From DASWJZ01 sp963814905 (GTDB taxonomy: Bacteria > Pseudomonadota > Alphaproteobacteria > Rhizobiales > Afifellaceae), in NCBI GenBank assembly GCA_963814905.1, contig CAWFEM010000008.1, positions 1-64,000 on the forward strand: a stretch of DNA of 64,000 bases. The letters run 5' to 3'. Each line of letters begins with the position of its first letter. Position 1 is the stretch's first letter. The position numbers and the translations under genes are program-made. Shown one piece after another: positions 17,569 through 24,547 of this stretch. The notes below the pieces were generated by a model, which searched no databases, was not told where the DNA came from, and saw only the letters and a program-made list of their open reading frames with translations.

Positions 17569-18671
17569 CTAAGCCGCCTCGGCCTCCGGGAAGAGCCCCG
17601 TCAGCCCGGCCTCCGTCGCCTCAGAGATGCCGCGCTCGGTGATGAGCCCGGTGACGAGCCGCGCCGGCGTCACGTCGAAGGCGTAGTTCGCCGCCGGGCT
17701 ACCCTCCGGCGTGATGCGGATGGTGGCGATCGCGCCGTCCTCCGTCGCGCCGGTCATATGCGTGACCTCTTCCGCGCTCCGCTCCTCGATCGGGATCTCC
17801 TTCACACCGTCGCGCACCCGCCAGTCGATGGTGGAGGAGGGGAGGGCGACATAGAACGGCACATGATTGTCGTGCGCGGCGAGCGCCTTCAGATAAGTGC
17901 CGATCTTGTTGGCGACGTCGCCTGAGCGCGTGGTGCGATCGGTCCCGACGATGGCGAGATCGACCATGCCGTGCTGCATCAGGTGCCCGCCGGCATTGTC
18001 GACGATGACGGTGTGCGGCACGCCCTCCTTGTTGAGCTCCCAGGCGGTCAGGCTCGCGCCCTGGTTCCGCGGGCGCGTCTCGTCGACCCAGACATGCACG
18101 GGGATGCCGGCGCGATGCGCTTTGTATATGGGAGCAAGCGCCGTCCCCCAATCGACGGTGGCAAGCCAGCCGGCATTACAGTGGGTGAGGACGTTGACCG
18201 GTAGCCCGGCCGCGCGGCGCTCGGCGATGTCCTCGATCAGCGTCGCGCCGTTCTCGCCGATCGCGGCGAACAGACGGCGACGTCTTCGTCGGCGATCCGC
18301 GCTGCCTCGGCATAGGCCGCCGAGACGCGCTCTCCTTCGCGAAGCGCGAGGAGCACACCGCGCATGCGCTCCAGCGCCCAGCGCAAATTCACCGCCGTCG
18401 GCCGGCTGGCATAGAGGAGGTCGTAGGCGCGCTTAAGCCCGGCGTCGGAGGCGTCCTCGCGCGCGGCAAGCGCCATGCCGTAGGCGGCGGTCGCGCCGAT
18501 CAGCGGCGCCCCGCGCACCACCATGCGCTTGATCGCGCCGGCGGCCTCAGCCGCCGAGCGCAGCGTCAGAATCTCAAAGCGATGCGGCAGCTTGGTCTGG
18601 TCGATGACGTCGACCGCCCCGCCGTCCGCGTTCGGCCAGATGGTGCGGTAGTCCTTGCCGTCGATGCGCAT
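17569..18671 (-). pseudogene. mtnA: S-methyl-5-thioribose-1-phosphate isomerase, frameshifted
   Basis: MtnA isomerises methylthioribose-1-phosphate to methylthioribulose-1-phosphate in methionine salvage. The reading frame is split. Residues 1-133 (MRIDGKDYRTIWPNADGG to ADEDVAVC) end in one frame, and the rest (AIGENGATLIEDIAERRA through LTHCNAGWLATVDWG, HVWVDETRPRNQGA and IVGTDRTTRSGDVANKIG) follows in another. The shift is at 18262-18272, where eight bases replace a whole number of codons. Both catalytic residues, Cys in THCNAG and Asp in GTDR, remain. One missing base explains it, so a recent mutation or a sequencing error are equally possible. No other salvage genes are adjacent. Confidence 0.85.
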
Positions 18672-18823
18672 GGGCTCGTCCCGTCGTCTCGTCCTGTCGG
18701 CGAAAAAGACCAACACAGCCGGCCGCCGCTGTCGAGCGGCAGTCTCGGCAAAAAGCGCCCACGCAACACTCTGGAAACATTCGCGACATCGGCCTGAAAG
18801 ATGCGGGCGTTAGTCAGGGAATC

Positions 18824-18937
18824 ATGAAGCTGACCCTCGACCACCTGCTCTTCGCCACGATCACCGGCGCCATCGTCCTCGTCGTCGCCATGAACGGCGA
18901 CGCGATCGCCCAGCTCAATCAGCTGCTCGCCGGCTGA
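18824..18937 (+). CDS. Possible small membrane protein, 37 residues
   Basis: The product would start MKLTLDHLLFATITGAIVLV and end QLNQLLAG, with one hydrophobic segment (residues 8-24) and a short C-terminal helix. AGGGA precedes the ATG by a suitable distance, and the frame uses GC-rich third positions. It stands alone between divergent mtnA and the convergent Dabb gene. I do not recognise a family; conservation would be needed to confirm it. Confidence 0.4.
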   Translation: MKLTLDHLLFATITGAIVLVVAMNGDAIAQLNQLLAG

Positions 18938-18948
18938 CGCCGTGGCGG

Positions 18949-19239
18949 CTACAGCCGCTCGTAGTCGATCTCCAGGAAGTCCTCGACCTCCGGCACCCAG
19001 CGCTCCTCCACGAAGCGCACGTGCTGCGGATGCTCGTTATAGCCGCGATAGGCGGCCTCGTCGGCGAACTCCATGGAGAAGCCGTAGGCGAACGCGTTCT
19101 TGGCGCTCACCTGCCTGAGCTTCTCGAATTTCTGAACGCCGGGGATTGTCGCGAGCACGTCGGCGGCGGCGAGGAAGGCCTGCTCCTCCGCCGAGCCTTT
19201 TGGGTGCTTCAACCGGAAAACCACGGTGTGCCGGATCAT
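18949..19239 (-). CDS. Dabb (stress-responsive A/B barrel) family protein
   Basis: A 96-residue protein of the dimeric alpha-beta barrel family. It opens MIRHTVVFRLKHPKGSAEE and includes FSMEFADEAAYRGYNEHP and HVRFVEERW, all usual for Dabb domains. Related proteins include plant stress proteins and small isomerases or cyclases; the bacterial members mostly have no known substrate. It is a stand-alone gene, 39 bases downstream of the next small gene on the same strand. Confidence 0.85.
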   Translation of the reverse strand: MIRHTVVFRLKHPKGSAEEQAFLAAADVLATIPGVQKFEKLRQVSAKNAFAYGFSMEFADEAAYRGYNEHPQHVRFVEERWVPEVEDFLEIDYERL

Positions 19240-19278
19240 GCCGCCCCCTCATGCACGAGACATCGTCTTGCGGTGCTT

Positions 19279-19611
19279 TTAGCTGATCGCCGGCTTGCAG
19301 CGCACCCAGATCTTCGCCTCTCCGCTCTCCTGCACGTTCACCGCGTTCTCGTTGAGGAGGATCATCGCCACGGTCTCCCCAGCGCTCGCTTCGCCGTCGG
19401 GGACGACGTAGCTAAAACTGTGGCGCGCGTAATTGCCCGCGGTCTCGTTGCCGCCGGGCGTGGTGATCGCCGGGCCGCGAATGGACATGGTCCGTCCGTC
19501 GGGGGCGCACCAGTCGCCGTCTATGGCGTCCGCCCGCGCCGGACCGACGGTGAGCGCCAATGCCGCCATTGCGACGGCTGCAAATCCCGCAAAGCCTGTT
19601 CTCGTCGCCAT
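19279..19611 (-). CDS. Conserved exported protein of unknown function
   Basis: A 110-residue protein with a signal peptide of about 28 residues ending GPARADA, then a small beta-rich domain. Two cysteines (DWCAPDGR and WVRCKPAIS) bracket the mature part and could form a disulfide. Visible features are RGPAITTPGGNETAGNYARH and a central VPDGEASAGETVAMILLNE stretch. I do not recognise a characterised family. It is likely periplasmic and cotranscribed with the Dabb gene. Confidence 0.7.
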   Translation of the reverse strand: MATRTGFAGFAAVAMAALALTVGPARADAIDGDWCAPDGRTMSIRGPAITTPGGNETAGNYARHSFSYVVPDGEASAGETVAMILLNENAVNVQESGEAKIWVRCKPAIS

Positions 19612-19713
19612 CCTTGGGCTCCTTTCGCGACCGGACTTTCACCGGAGTTCATCGCCGCGCTTCCTGGCTAGCCTAGCATTCCGGCATGCGCATGACGCCT
19701 GCCGCGTTGGCGC

Positions 19714-19965
19714 CTATTCGCCGCCCCAGCTTTCGCCGCGCGGATGAAGTGCTGCGGCCGCCTCAAGCGCCTTCTCGTCGAGCGCGGCTTCCGGTCTGGC
19801 CCCGGCCGCCTCCAGCGCCTTGATCGCATTGACGATCGTCTCGTTCACCGGAACGGCGATCCCGAGCTCCGCCGCGCGTCGGACCAGCGCCCCGTTCGCC
19901 AATCCCAGGACGATGGCAACAGAGAGGGCGGCAAAGGCCGCGGCGGCCGGGCGCCAGAAGGACAT
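19714..19965 (-). CDS. Small protein resembling a ketopantoate-reductase C-terminal segment
   Basis: An 83-residue product. Residues 1-22 are hydrophobic (MSFWRPAAAAFAALSVAIVL). Residues 23-52 (LANGALVRRAAELGIAVPVN then ETIVNAIKALE) strongly resemble a helix pair near the C-terminus of 2-dehydropantoate 2-reductase, but no Rossmann domain is present. It could be a remnant of a panE-like gene fused to a new start, or an unrelated small membrane protein with chance similarity. It is divergent, by 39 bases, from a truncated nitroreductase gene. Confidence 0.4.
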   Translation of the reverse strand: MSFWRPAAAAFAALSVAIVLGLANGALVRRAAELGIAVPVNETIVNAIKALEAAGARPEAALDEKALEAAAALHPRGESWGGE

Positions 19966-20004
19966 CCCGGTGCTTGCGCTCGGATCGTCATGGGGAGGAA
20001 GCCG

Positions 20005-20142
20005 GTGAGCGAGGCATCGCCGGTCGCCGCTAATAACGCCTACGACACTCTATTGGAGGTCTGCCGCAACCGCATGACCACGCGATCCTTCAAGCCCGAC
20101 CCGACGATACCGCGCGAGCATGTCGAGAGCCGCATCGATTGA
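20005..20142 (+). pseudogene. Nitroreductase-family N-terminal fragment (truncated)
   Basis: The 45-residue product starts at a GTG behind a good ribosome site (GGGGAGGAA) and contains YDTLLEVCRNRMTTRSFKPD, the conserved N-terminal helix and FMN-contact region of nitroreductases. It then meets a stop after PREHVESRID. Nitroreductases are about 190-220 residues, so roughly 80 percent is missing, and no continuation is seen in the other frames before the AraC gene at 20278. It looks like the left part of a gene cut by deletion. Confidence 0.6.
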
Positions 20143-20277
20143 CGCAACCGCAGGGTGCGCGAAGACACGGGGCGGCTTCAGCTTTAGCTGCGGCGAGCGC
20201 CCCGCGACGAGACCAATAACATGTGGATTAAGAAGCCGGCTGATTGATGGCCACGACATCGATGACTATCAGAAATT

Positions 20278-21309
20278 GTGGAGCAAGAAGATCTGATTCC
20301 CTCTGTCCAGCTCGACGCGACGATGGTCGGGCAGCGGCATTGCTTCGACGCGTGGCGAGAGGCCGTGCGTCCTTTCTACGACGTAGAACCGCTGTCCGAA
20401 GCCCCCGACGGACAGGAGAACGTCAAAGCCTGGCTCGTGGACAATCTGATCTTCACCGACGTCGCCTTCTCGCCGCAGTCGTTCAGCCATCACGCCTCGC
20501 ACGCTGAGAATGCGGGCTACCTTTCTCTTCAGATCTACCGGGACGGCGACTGTCGGGGCGTCGCGGCAGACCAGACCTTCCGGATGAGGCCGGGCGAAAT
20601 CCATCTCTTCGATTTCTCACGCGAGTTCTACTCGGTCGCAGAACAATCGACCGTGGCAGGCTTGGTCATCCCCCACGACGTTGTCGGCTACGATCCGGGG
20701 CGGCACCCAGCGCATATCGAGTTCTCCTCCGCCACGACCGCCGGCGGTTTCCTGATCGACTCGCTCATGGCGCTGCTGAGCCGTCTGCCGGAGCTTCGCC
20801 CGGATGAAGCAAGCGGCCTCGCTGATGGTTTTTGCGATTTGCTCCGCCGCCATGCCCTTCCCGGCTCAGTTGACGAGCCCAACATGCGAAGGCGCCGGAC
20901 GGAGCGTCGCGCGGACATGCGCTCGTATATCGAGCGGCACTTGGAAAATCCGGACTTAAGTGTCGAACAGCTTTGTCGCGCATTCCGCGCGTCGGTCCCG
21001 ACCGTCTATCGTGACTTCGCCGATACGGGTGGCGTTGCCCGATACATCGCCGCGCGCCGGCTCGATCGCGCCTTTCGTGAATTGCTGTCGGCGTCGCCCC
21101 TTCGGGGAGAAGTGCAAGCGATCGCCAGCCGCTGCGGCTTCGATGATCCCGGCCATTTCAGCAGGCTTTTTCGTCAGCGCTTCGGTGTCCCTCCGTCCAC
21201 CGTGCTGAGTCTGGGCCAGGCGAAAAACACACCTGTTGCGGGGTGGCTCCTGGCGGGCGCCACAGCCCTCGGAGAACCCAGCATGGGGGATTGGCTCAAG
21301 ATCATCTGA
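20278..21309 (+). CDS. AraC-family transcriptional regulator
   Basis: A 343-residue regulator. Residues 10-200 form an AraC-binding-like sensor domain (QDLIPSVQ... ADQTFRMRPGEIHLFDFSRE) of the PF14525 type. Residues about 210-308 form the double helix-turn-helix (ERHLENPDLSVEQLCRAF; IASRCGFDDPGHFSRLFRQR). A tail of about 35 residues after the DNA-binding domain (from LGQAKNTPVAG on) is unusual. The start is GTG at 20278; no in-frame ATG lies closer to an upstream stop. Its inducer and target are unknown; the truncated nitroreductase just upstream may be a former neighbour or target. Confidence 0.88.
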   Translation: MEQEDLIPSVQLDATMVGQRHCFDAWREAVRPFYDVEPLSEAPDGQENVKAWLVDNLIFTDVAFSPQSFSHHASHAENAGYLSLQIYRDGDCRGVAADQTFRMRPGEIHLFDFSREFYSVAEQSTVAGLVIPHDVVGYDPGRHPAHIEFSSATTAGGFLIDSLMALLSRLPELRPDEASGLADGFCDLLRRHALPGSVDEPNMRRRRTERRADMRSYIERHLENPDLSVEQLCRAFRASVPTVYRDFADTGGVARYIAARRLDRAFRELLSASPLRGEVQAIASRCGFDDPGHFSRLFRQRFGVPPSTVLSLGQAKNTPVAGWLLAGATALGEPSMGDWLKII

Positions 21310-21395
21310 AGCCTATCACCCCCCGATGATCGCCCCTGCAAAGTGAAAAGCCTTCGCCGCGCCGCCCAATTGACTGTGATCGCAGAGGAAATTTC

Positions 21396-21470
<75 letters not shown>

Positions 21471-21617
21471 GTCCGGGGGCCGCTCAAGTGGCGCGGCCGT
21501 TCGCGGCGAGGCGCTCAATGCCATAGGGCGTCGGAGCGTGCAACCGGCGCGGCGGCGTGGACTGCGGCCCGACCCCCAGAAAGGCGCGGACCTCCCGGCT
21601 TTCCGCCGCTTCTCCGC

Positions 21618-21646
21618 TTGCCTAGACGGCCCGGCTTGGCTATATG
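21618..21646 (+). promoter_or_regulatory. Likely sigma-70 promoter of rpmI-rplT-pheS
   Basis: TTGCCT and TATATG are separated by 17 bases (CTTGCC...GCTATATG in context), a good match to the alphaproteobacterial housekeeping promoter. It leaves a leader of about 130 bases before rpmI, which could house L20-mediated autoregulation, though no structure is convincing by eye. The remaining bases between 21471 and 21779 hold nothing else that I can support. Confidence 0.5.
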
Positions 21647-21779
21647 AGCGCCCTTCGGATGGCCCGGCTTTAGGGCGCTTGCCCTTGGGCATGCCGTGGC
21701 GGTCCTGAACGCTCAATCCCGAGCACTCGGTGCGAGGCCCGCTGCGGCGGAACTGCCTTGCGTCCACATGGAGAGCAAA

Positions 21780-21980
21780 ATGCCCAAGCAGAAGACCAAG
21801 TCGGGCGCCAAGAAGCGCTTCAAGTTCACCGCCAACGGCCATGTGAAGGTCGGGCAAGCGGGCAAACGTCACGGCATGATCAAGCGGACCACGAAGTTCA
21901 TCCGCAAGGCGCGCGGCACCATGGTGCTCGACGCCGCGGACGAGAAGATCGTCAAGGTCTACATGCCCTACAACCGCTAG
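21780..21980 (+). CDS. rpmI: 50S ribosomal protein L35 (bL35)
   Basis: A 66-residue ribosomal protein starting MPKQKTKSGAKKRFKFTANG and ending VKVYMPYNR, the usual length for bL35. It is basic throughout and contains the family stretch KRHGMIKRTTKFIRKARGT. It is the first gene of a short operon with rplT nineteen bases downstream. infC, which often precedes rpmI, is not here. Confidence 0.98.
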   Translation: MPKQKTKSGAKKRFKFTANGHVKVGQAGKRHGMIKRTTKFIRKARGTMVLDAADEKIVKVYMPYNR

Positions 21981-21999
21981 CCGACCGGAGTTTTTTGAA

Positions 22000-22410
22000 A
22001 TGGCGCGTGTCAAACGCGGCGTGACGTCTCACGCCAAGCACAAGAAGGTTCTCGACCAGGCCAAGGGCTATTACGGCCGTCGCAAGAACACCATCCGCAT
22101 CGCCAAGCAGGCGGTGGAGAAGGCCAACCAGTACGCCTATCGCGACCGCAAGAACCGCAAGCGCAACTTCCGCGCTCTGTGGATCCAGCGCATCAACGCG
22201 GCCTCGCGCGATCTCGGCCTGACCTACGGCCGCCTGATCGACGGGCTCACCCGCGCCGGCGTCGAAGTCGACCGCAAGGTGCTTTCCGACCTCGCGATCC
22301 ACGAGCCGGCGGCTTTCGCCGCGCTCGCTGCGCAGGCCAAGGAGGCGCTTTCCTACCTGAAGGAAAAGACGCCGAACGAGCACGCCAGGGCGGTCGGCGA
22401 AAAGGCCTAG
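22000..22410 (+). CDS. rplT: 50S ribosomal protein L20 (bL20)
   Basis: A 136-residue ribosomal protein, opening MARVKRGVTSHAKHKKVLDQ and containing KGYYGRRKNTIRIAKQAVEK and RNFRALWIQRINAASRDLGL. L20 is needed early in 50S assembly and often represses its own operon. The C-terminus is about 15 residues longer than the E. coli protein, a common alphaproteobacterial trait. A palindromic repeat follows before pheS. Confidence 0.98.
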   Translation: MARVKRGVTSHAKHKKVLDQAKGYYGRRKNTIRIAKQAVEKANQYAYRDRKNRKRNFRALWIQRINAASRDLGLTYGRLIDGLTRAGVEVDRKVLSDLAIHEPAAFAALAAQAKEALSYLKEKTPNEHARAVGEKA

Positions 22411-22442
22411 CGAAAGCGAAGGGCCTCCCACCTTCCAGGACT

Positions 22443-22543
22443 GTCGTCATGCCCGGGCTTGACCCGGGCATCCATTCCGTTACGCCACGGCGGACCGCGA
22501 CCGTTCCGGAATGGATTGCCGGATCAAGTCCGGCAATGACGAC
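22443..22543. repeat. Double-hairpin palindromic repeat, copy 4, inside the rplT-pheS spacer
   Basis: Outer GTCGTCAT/ATGACGAC. First hairpin GCCCGGG-CTTGA-CCCGGGC. Inner CCATTCCG and CCGGAATGG. Second hairpin ATTGCCGG-ATCAAGT-CCGGCAAT. It sits between two cotranscribed translation genes, so it will be present in the polycistronic mRNA. Confidence 0.85.
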
Positions 22544-22570
22544 AGGTTAGACGAACCCGCCAAGCCTCAG

Positions 22571-23650
22571 ATGTCCGATCTCGCGACCCTTGAAGCCGAC
22601 CTGACCGCCGCGATCGCCGCGGCCGCCGACGAGCGCGCGCTTGAAGAGGTGCGCGTCGCGGCCCTCGGCAAGAAGGGCACGATCTCCGAGCGGCTGAAGG
22701 GGCTCGGCGCCATGGCGCCGGAAGAGCGCAAGGCCGCGGGTGCGGCGCTGAACGTCCTGAAAGACGCGATAGCTGCGGCGATCGAGGCGCGCCGCGCGAC
22801 ACTCCGCGACAGCGCACTCGACGAGCGGCTCAAATCCGAGACCGTCGACGTCACGCTTCCCGTCCGGCCCGAAATGCGCGGCACCATCCATCCGGTCACG
22901 CAGGCCTGGCAGGAGGTGATCCAGGTCTTCGGCGACATGGGATTCTCCGTCGCCGAGGGGCCGCATATCGAGACCGACTGGTACAATTTCGGTGCGCTGA
23001 ACATTCCCGACGAGCATCCCGCGCGCCAGGAGCACGACACCTTCTATTTCAATCCGCGCCCCGGTTCCAACGAGCGCATGGTCTTACGCACCCACACCTC
23101 GCCGGTGCAGATCCGCACGATGGAGGAAAGCGCGCCGCCGATCCGCATCATCGCGCCGGGCCGCACCTTTCGCTCCGATTCCGACCAGACGCACACGCCG
23201 ATGTTCCATCAGGTTGAGGGTCTCGTCATCGACGAGGCGACGCATCTCGGCCACCTGAAGGGAACGCTTGAAGCCTTCTGCAAGGCGTTCTTCGAGATCG
23301 ACGAAGTGAAGATGCGCTTCCGCCCGTCGCACTTTCCCTTCACCGAGCCGTCGATGGAGGTCGATATCGGCTGCTCGTGGGAAGGCGGCGAGTTGAAGAT
23401 CGGCGCCGGCGACGACTGGCTGGAGATTCTCGGCTCCGGCATGGTGCACCCGAACGTCATCCGCGCCGGCGGCCTCGATCCGGACAAATACCAGGGCTTC
23501 GCCTTCGGCATGGGGATCGACCGCATCGCCATGCTGAAATACGGCATCCCGGATCTGCGCGCGTTCTTCGAGGCGGACCTCAGATGGCTCCGCCACTACG
23601 GGTTCTCGGCACTCGCCGTGCCGAGCCTGGCGGAAGGGCTGAGCGGCTGA
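22571..23650 (+). CDS. pheS: Phenylalanine-tRNA ligase alpha subunit
   Basis: The 359-residue alpha subunit carries the class II synthetase active site of the (alpha-beta)2 enzyme that charges tRNA-Phe. The N-terminal 85 residues are the coiled-coil tRNA-binding arm (with GKKGTISERLKGLGAM). Motif 2 lies in RTFRSDSDQTHTPMFHQ, and motif 3 in FAFGMGIDRIAMLKYGIPD. The start at 22571 (MSDLATLEADL) is preferred because the 20 codons before it translate the palindromic repeat. The beta subunit gene is not adjacent: about 900 bases with two other genes intervene. Confidence 0.97.
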   Translation: MSDLATLEADLTAAIAAAADERALEEVRVAALGKKGTISERLKGLGAMAPEERKAAGAALNVLKDAIAAAIEARRATLRDSALDERLKSETVDVTLPVRPEMRGTIHPVTQAWQEVIQVFGDMGFSVAEGPHIETDWYNFGALNIPDEHPARQEHDTFYFNPRPGSNERMVLRTHTSPVQIRTMEESAPPIRIIAPGRTFRSDSDQTHTPMFHQVEGLVIDEATHLGHLKGTLEAFCKAFFEIDEVKMRFRPSHFPFTEPSMEVDIGCSWEGGELKIGAGDDWLEILGSGMVHPNVIRAGGLDPDKYQGFAFGMGIDRIAMLKYGIPDLRAFFEADLRWLRHYGFSALAVPSLAEGLSG

Positions 23651-23656
23651 CGAGCG

Positions 23657-23686
23657 CGCCGCCGTCCTTCGACGGCGGCGGTCTTC
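23657..23686. terminator. Probable bidirectional terminator between pheS and the DUF1127 gene
   Basis: A perfect ten-base-pair stem CGCCGCCGTC/GACGGCGGCG with a CTTC loop lies between two convergent genes. The bases after it on the plus strand (GTCTTCTC) are only a weak U-tract. Confidence 0.55.
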
Positions 23687-23929
23687 TCAGTAGTAACGGT
23701 GCGGGATGACCCAGGTCTCGCGCGTGCCGTTCGTGCCGCTCATGATCTCCATCTTTTCCAGGCCGATGTCGGCGAGGACGTGATCCGGGAGTCGCTGCAG
23801 GATACGCGCATCCGCGCCCGTCTTCCGGCACCTGCGGATCAGGCGCCAAAACGGGTGGCCGAGGCTCATGACTGCGGAAAGCGCGGCAATGATTCTCAAC
23901 GGATTGCGCGAAAGCGCGGCGGTACTCAC
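23687..23929 (-). CDS. DUF1127 domain protein
   Basis: An 80-residue protein, basic in the middle, ending WVIPHRYY. The DUF1127 signature RLPDHVLADIGLEKMEI lies at about residues 46-62. In Rhizobiales, small DUF1127 proteins affect phosphate, carbon and RNA metabolism, and the arginine-rich part can bind RNA. The start is GTG at 23929 behind GGAGAG. It is inserted on the opposite strand between pheS and pheT, so it must have its own promoter. Confidence 0.8.
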   Translation of the reverse strand: MSTAALSRNPLRIIAALSAVMSLGHPFWRLIRRCRKTGADARILQRLPDHVLADIGLEKMEIMSGTNGTRETWVIPHRYY

Positions 23930-24159
23930 GGGTCTCTCCTTCCTTCGGTTCGAGCGACAAACAGGGAATCGGCGCGGCCCCGGCGTCGCGCCGGGCGCGG
24001 GGAGGCGTGGATTACCGGCCGTCTGTTTCCTCGGCGTTTCGTCCGCGTCCTGAAAGGGTTACGTCGCCGGGCCTTTTTCACGGCCGAATTGCGGCGGCCT
24101 AATGCGGCACGTCCATGAGCCGGCTTGAACTCTCCGGCCGCGAGCGCCATACGTCGCCA

Positions 24160-24453
24160 ATGGACAGGGAGACCGTCATCCGCACCTTGCGCGCGCACGA
24201 AGCCGAGCTTCGCGCCGAAGGGATTTCGCACGTCTATCTCTTCGGCTCCGTCGCCCGCGGAGAGGCGGACGAGCGGTCGGATGTCGACCTTTTCTTCGAC
24301 CATGACGATCCGAAATTCAGTTTGTTCGACCTGATGCGGGTCAAAGAGCGGTTTTCGGAGATACTCGGCGGCGAGGTCGATGCAATGATGCGCGAGAGCG
24401 TCCACCGCCGCATCCGGAAGCGGGTTGAGGCCGAGGCGATCCCCGTCGTCTAA
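24160..24453 (+). CDS. Minimal nucleotidyltransferase (MntA-type antitoxin-like)
   Basis: A 97-residue nucleotidyltransferase of the minimal MNT family. The catalytic signature LFGSVARGEADERSDVDLFF spans residues 28-46 and contains both metal-binding aspartates (D41 and D43). A later acidic residue is in GGEVDAMM. In MntA-HepT systems such proteins adenylylate a HEPN ribonuclease toxin, and the toxin gene usually follows with an overlapping start. Here an overlapping ATG follows (TAATG) but opens only 18 codons. Start by ATG at 24160; an earlier in-frame ATG lies in unsupported sequence. Confidence 0.75.
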   Translation: MDRETVIRTLRAHEAELRAEGISHVYLFGSVARGEADERSDVDLFFDHDDPKFSLFDLMRVKERFSEILGGEVDAMMRESVHRRIRKRVEAEAIPVV

Positions 24454-24509
24454 TGCGTGACAAGATCAAGACCGCTCGTCTGGCAATCCACGACATCCTT
24501 CTCCGCTAA
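24453..24509 (+). pseudogene. Possible remnant of a HEPN-type (HepT-like) toxin gene
   Basis: Translation gives MRDKIKTARLAIHDILLR then a stop. HEPN/DUF86 toxins often begin with a short charged segment leading into a DIL helix like this one. The start overlaps the stop of the nucleotidyltransferase gene by one base, as in intact MntA-HepT pairs, but the remaining 90 or more residues are missing and pheT begins 38 bases later. The match is short, so chance is possible. Confidence 0.35.
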
Positions 24510-24547
24510 AGCCCCAACACAATGCGTTCGCAGATCAAGCTTTTCCC

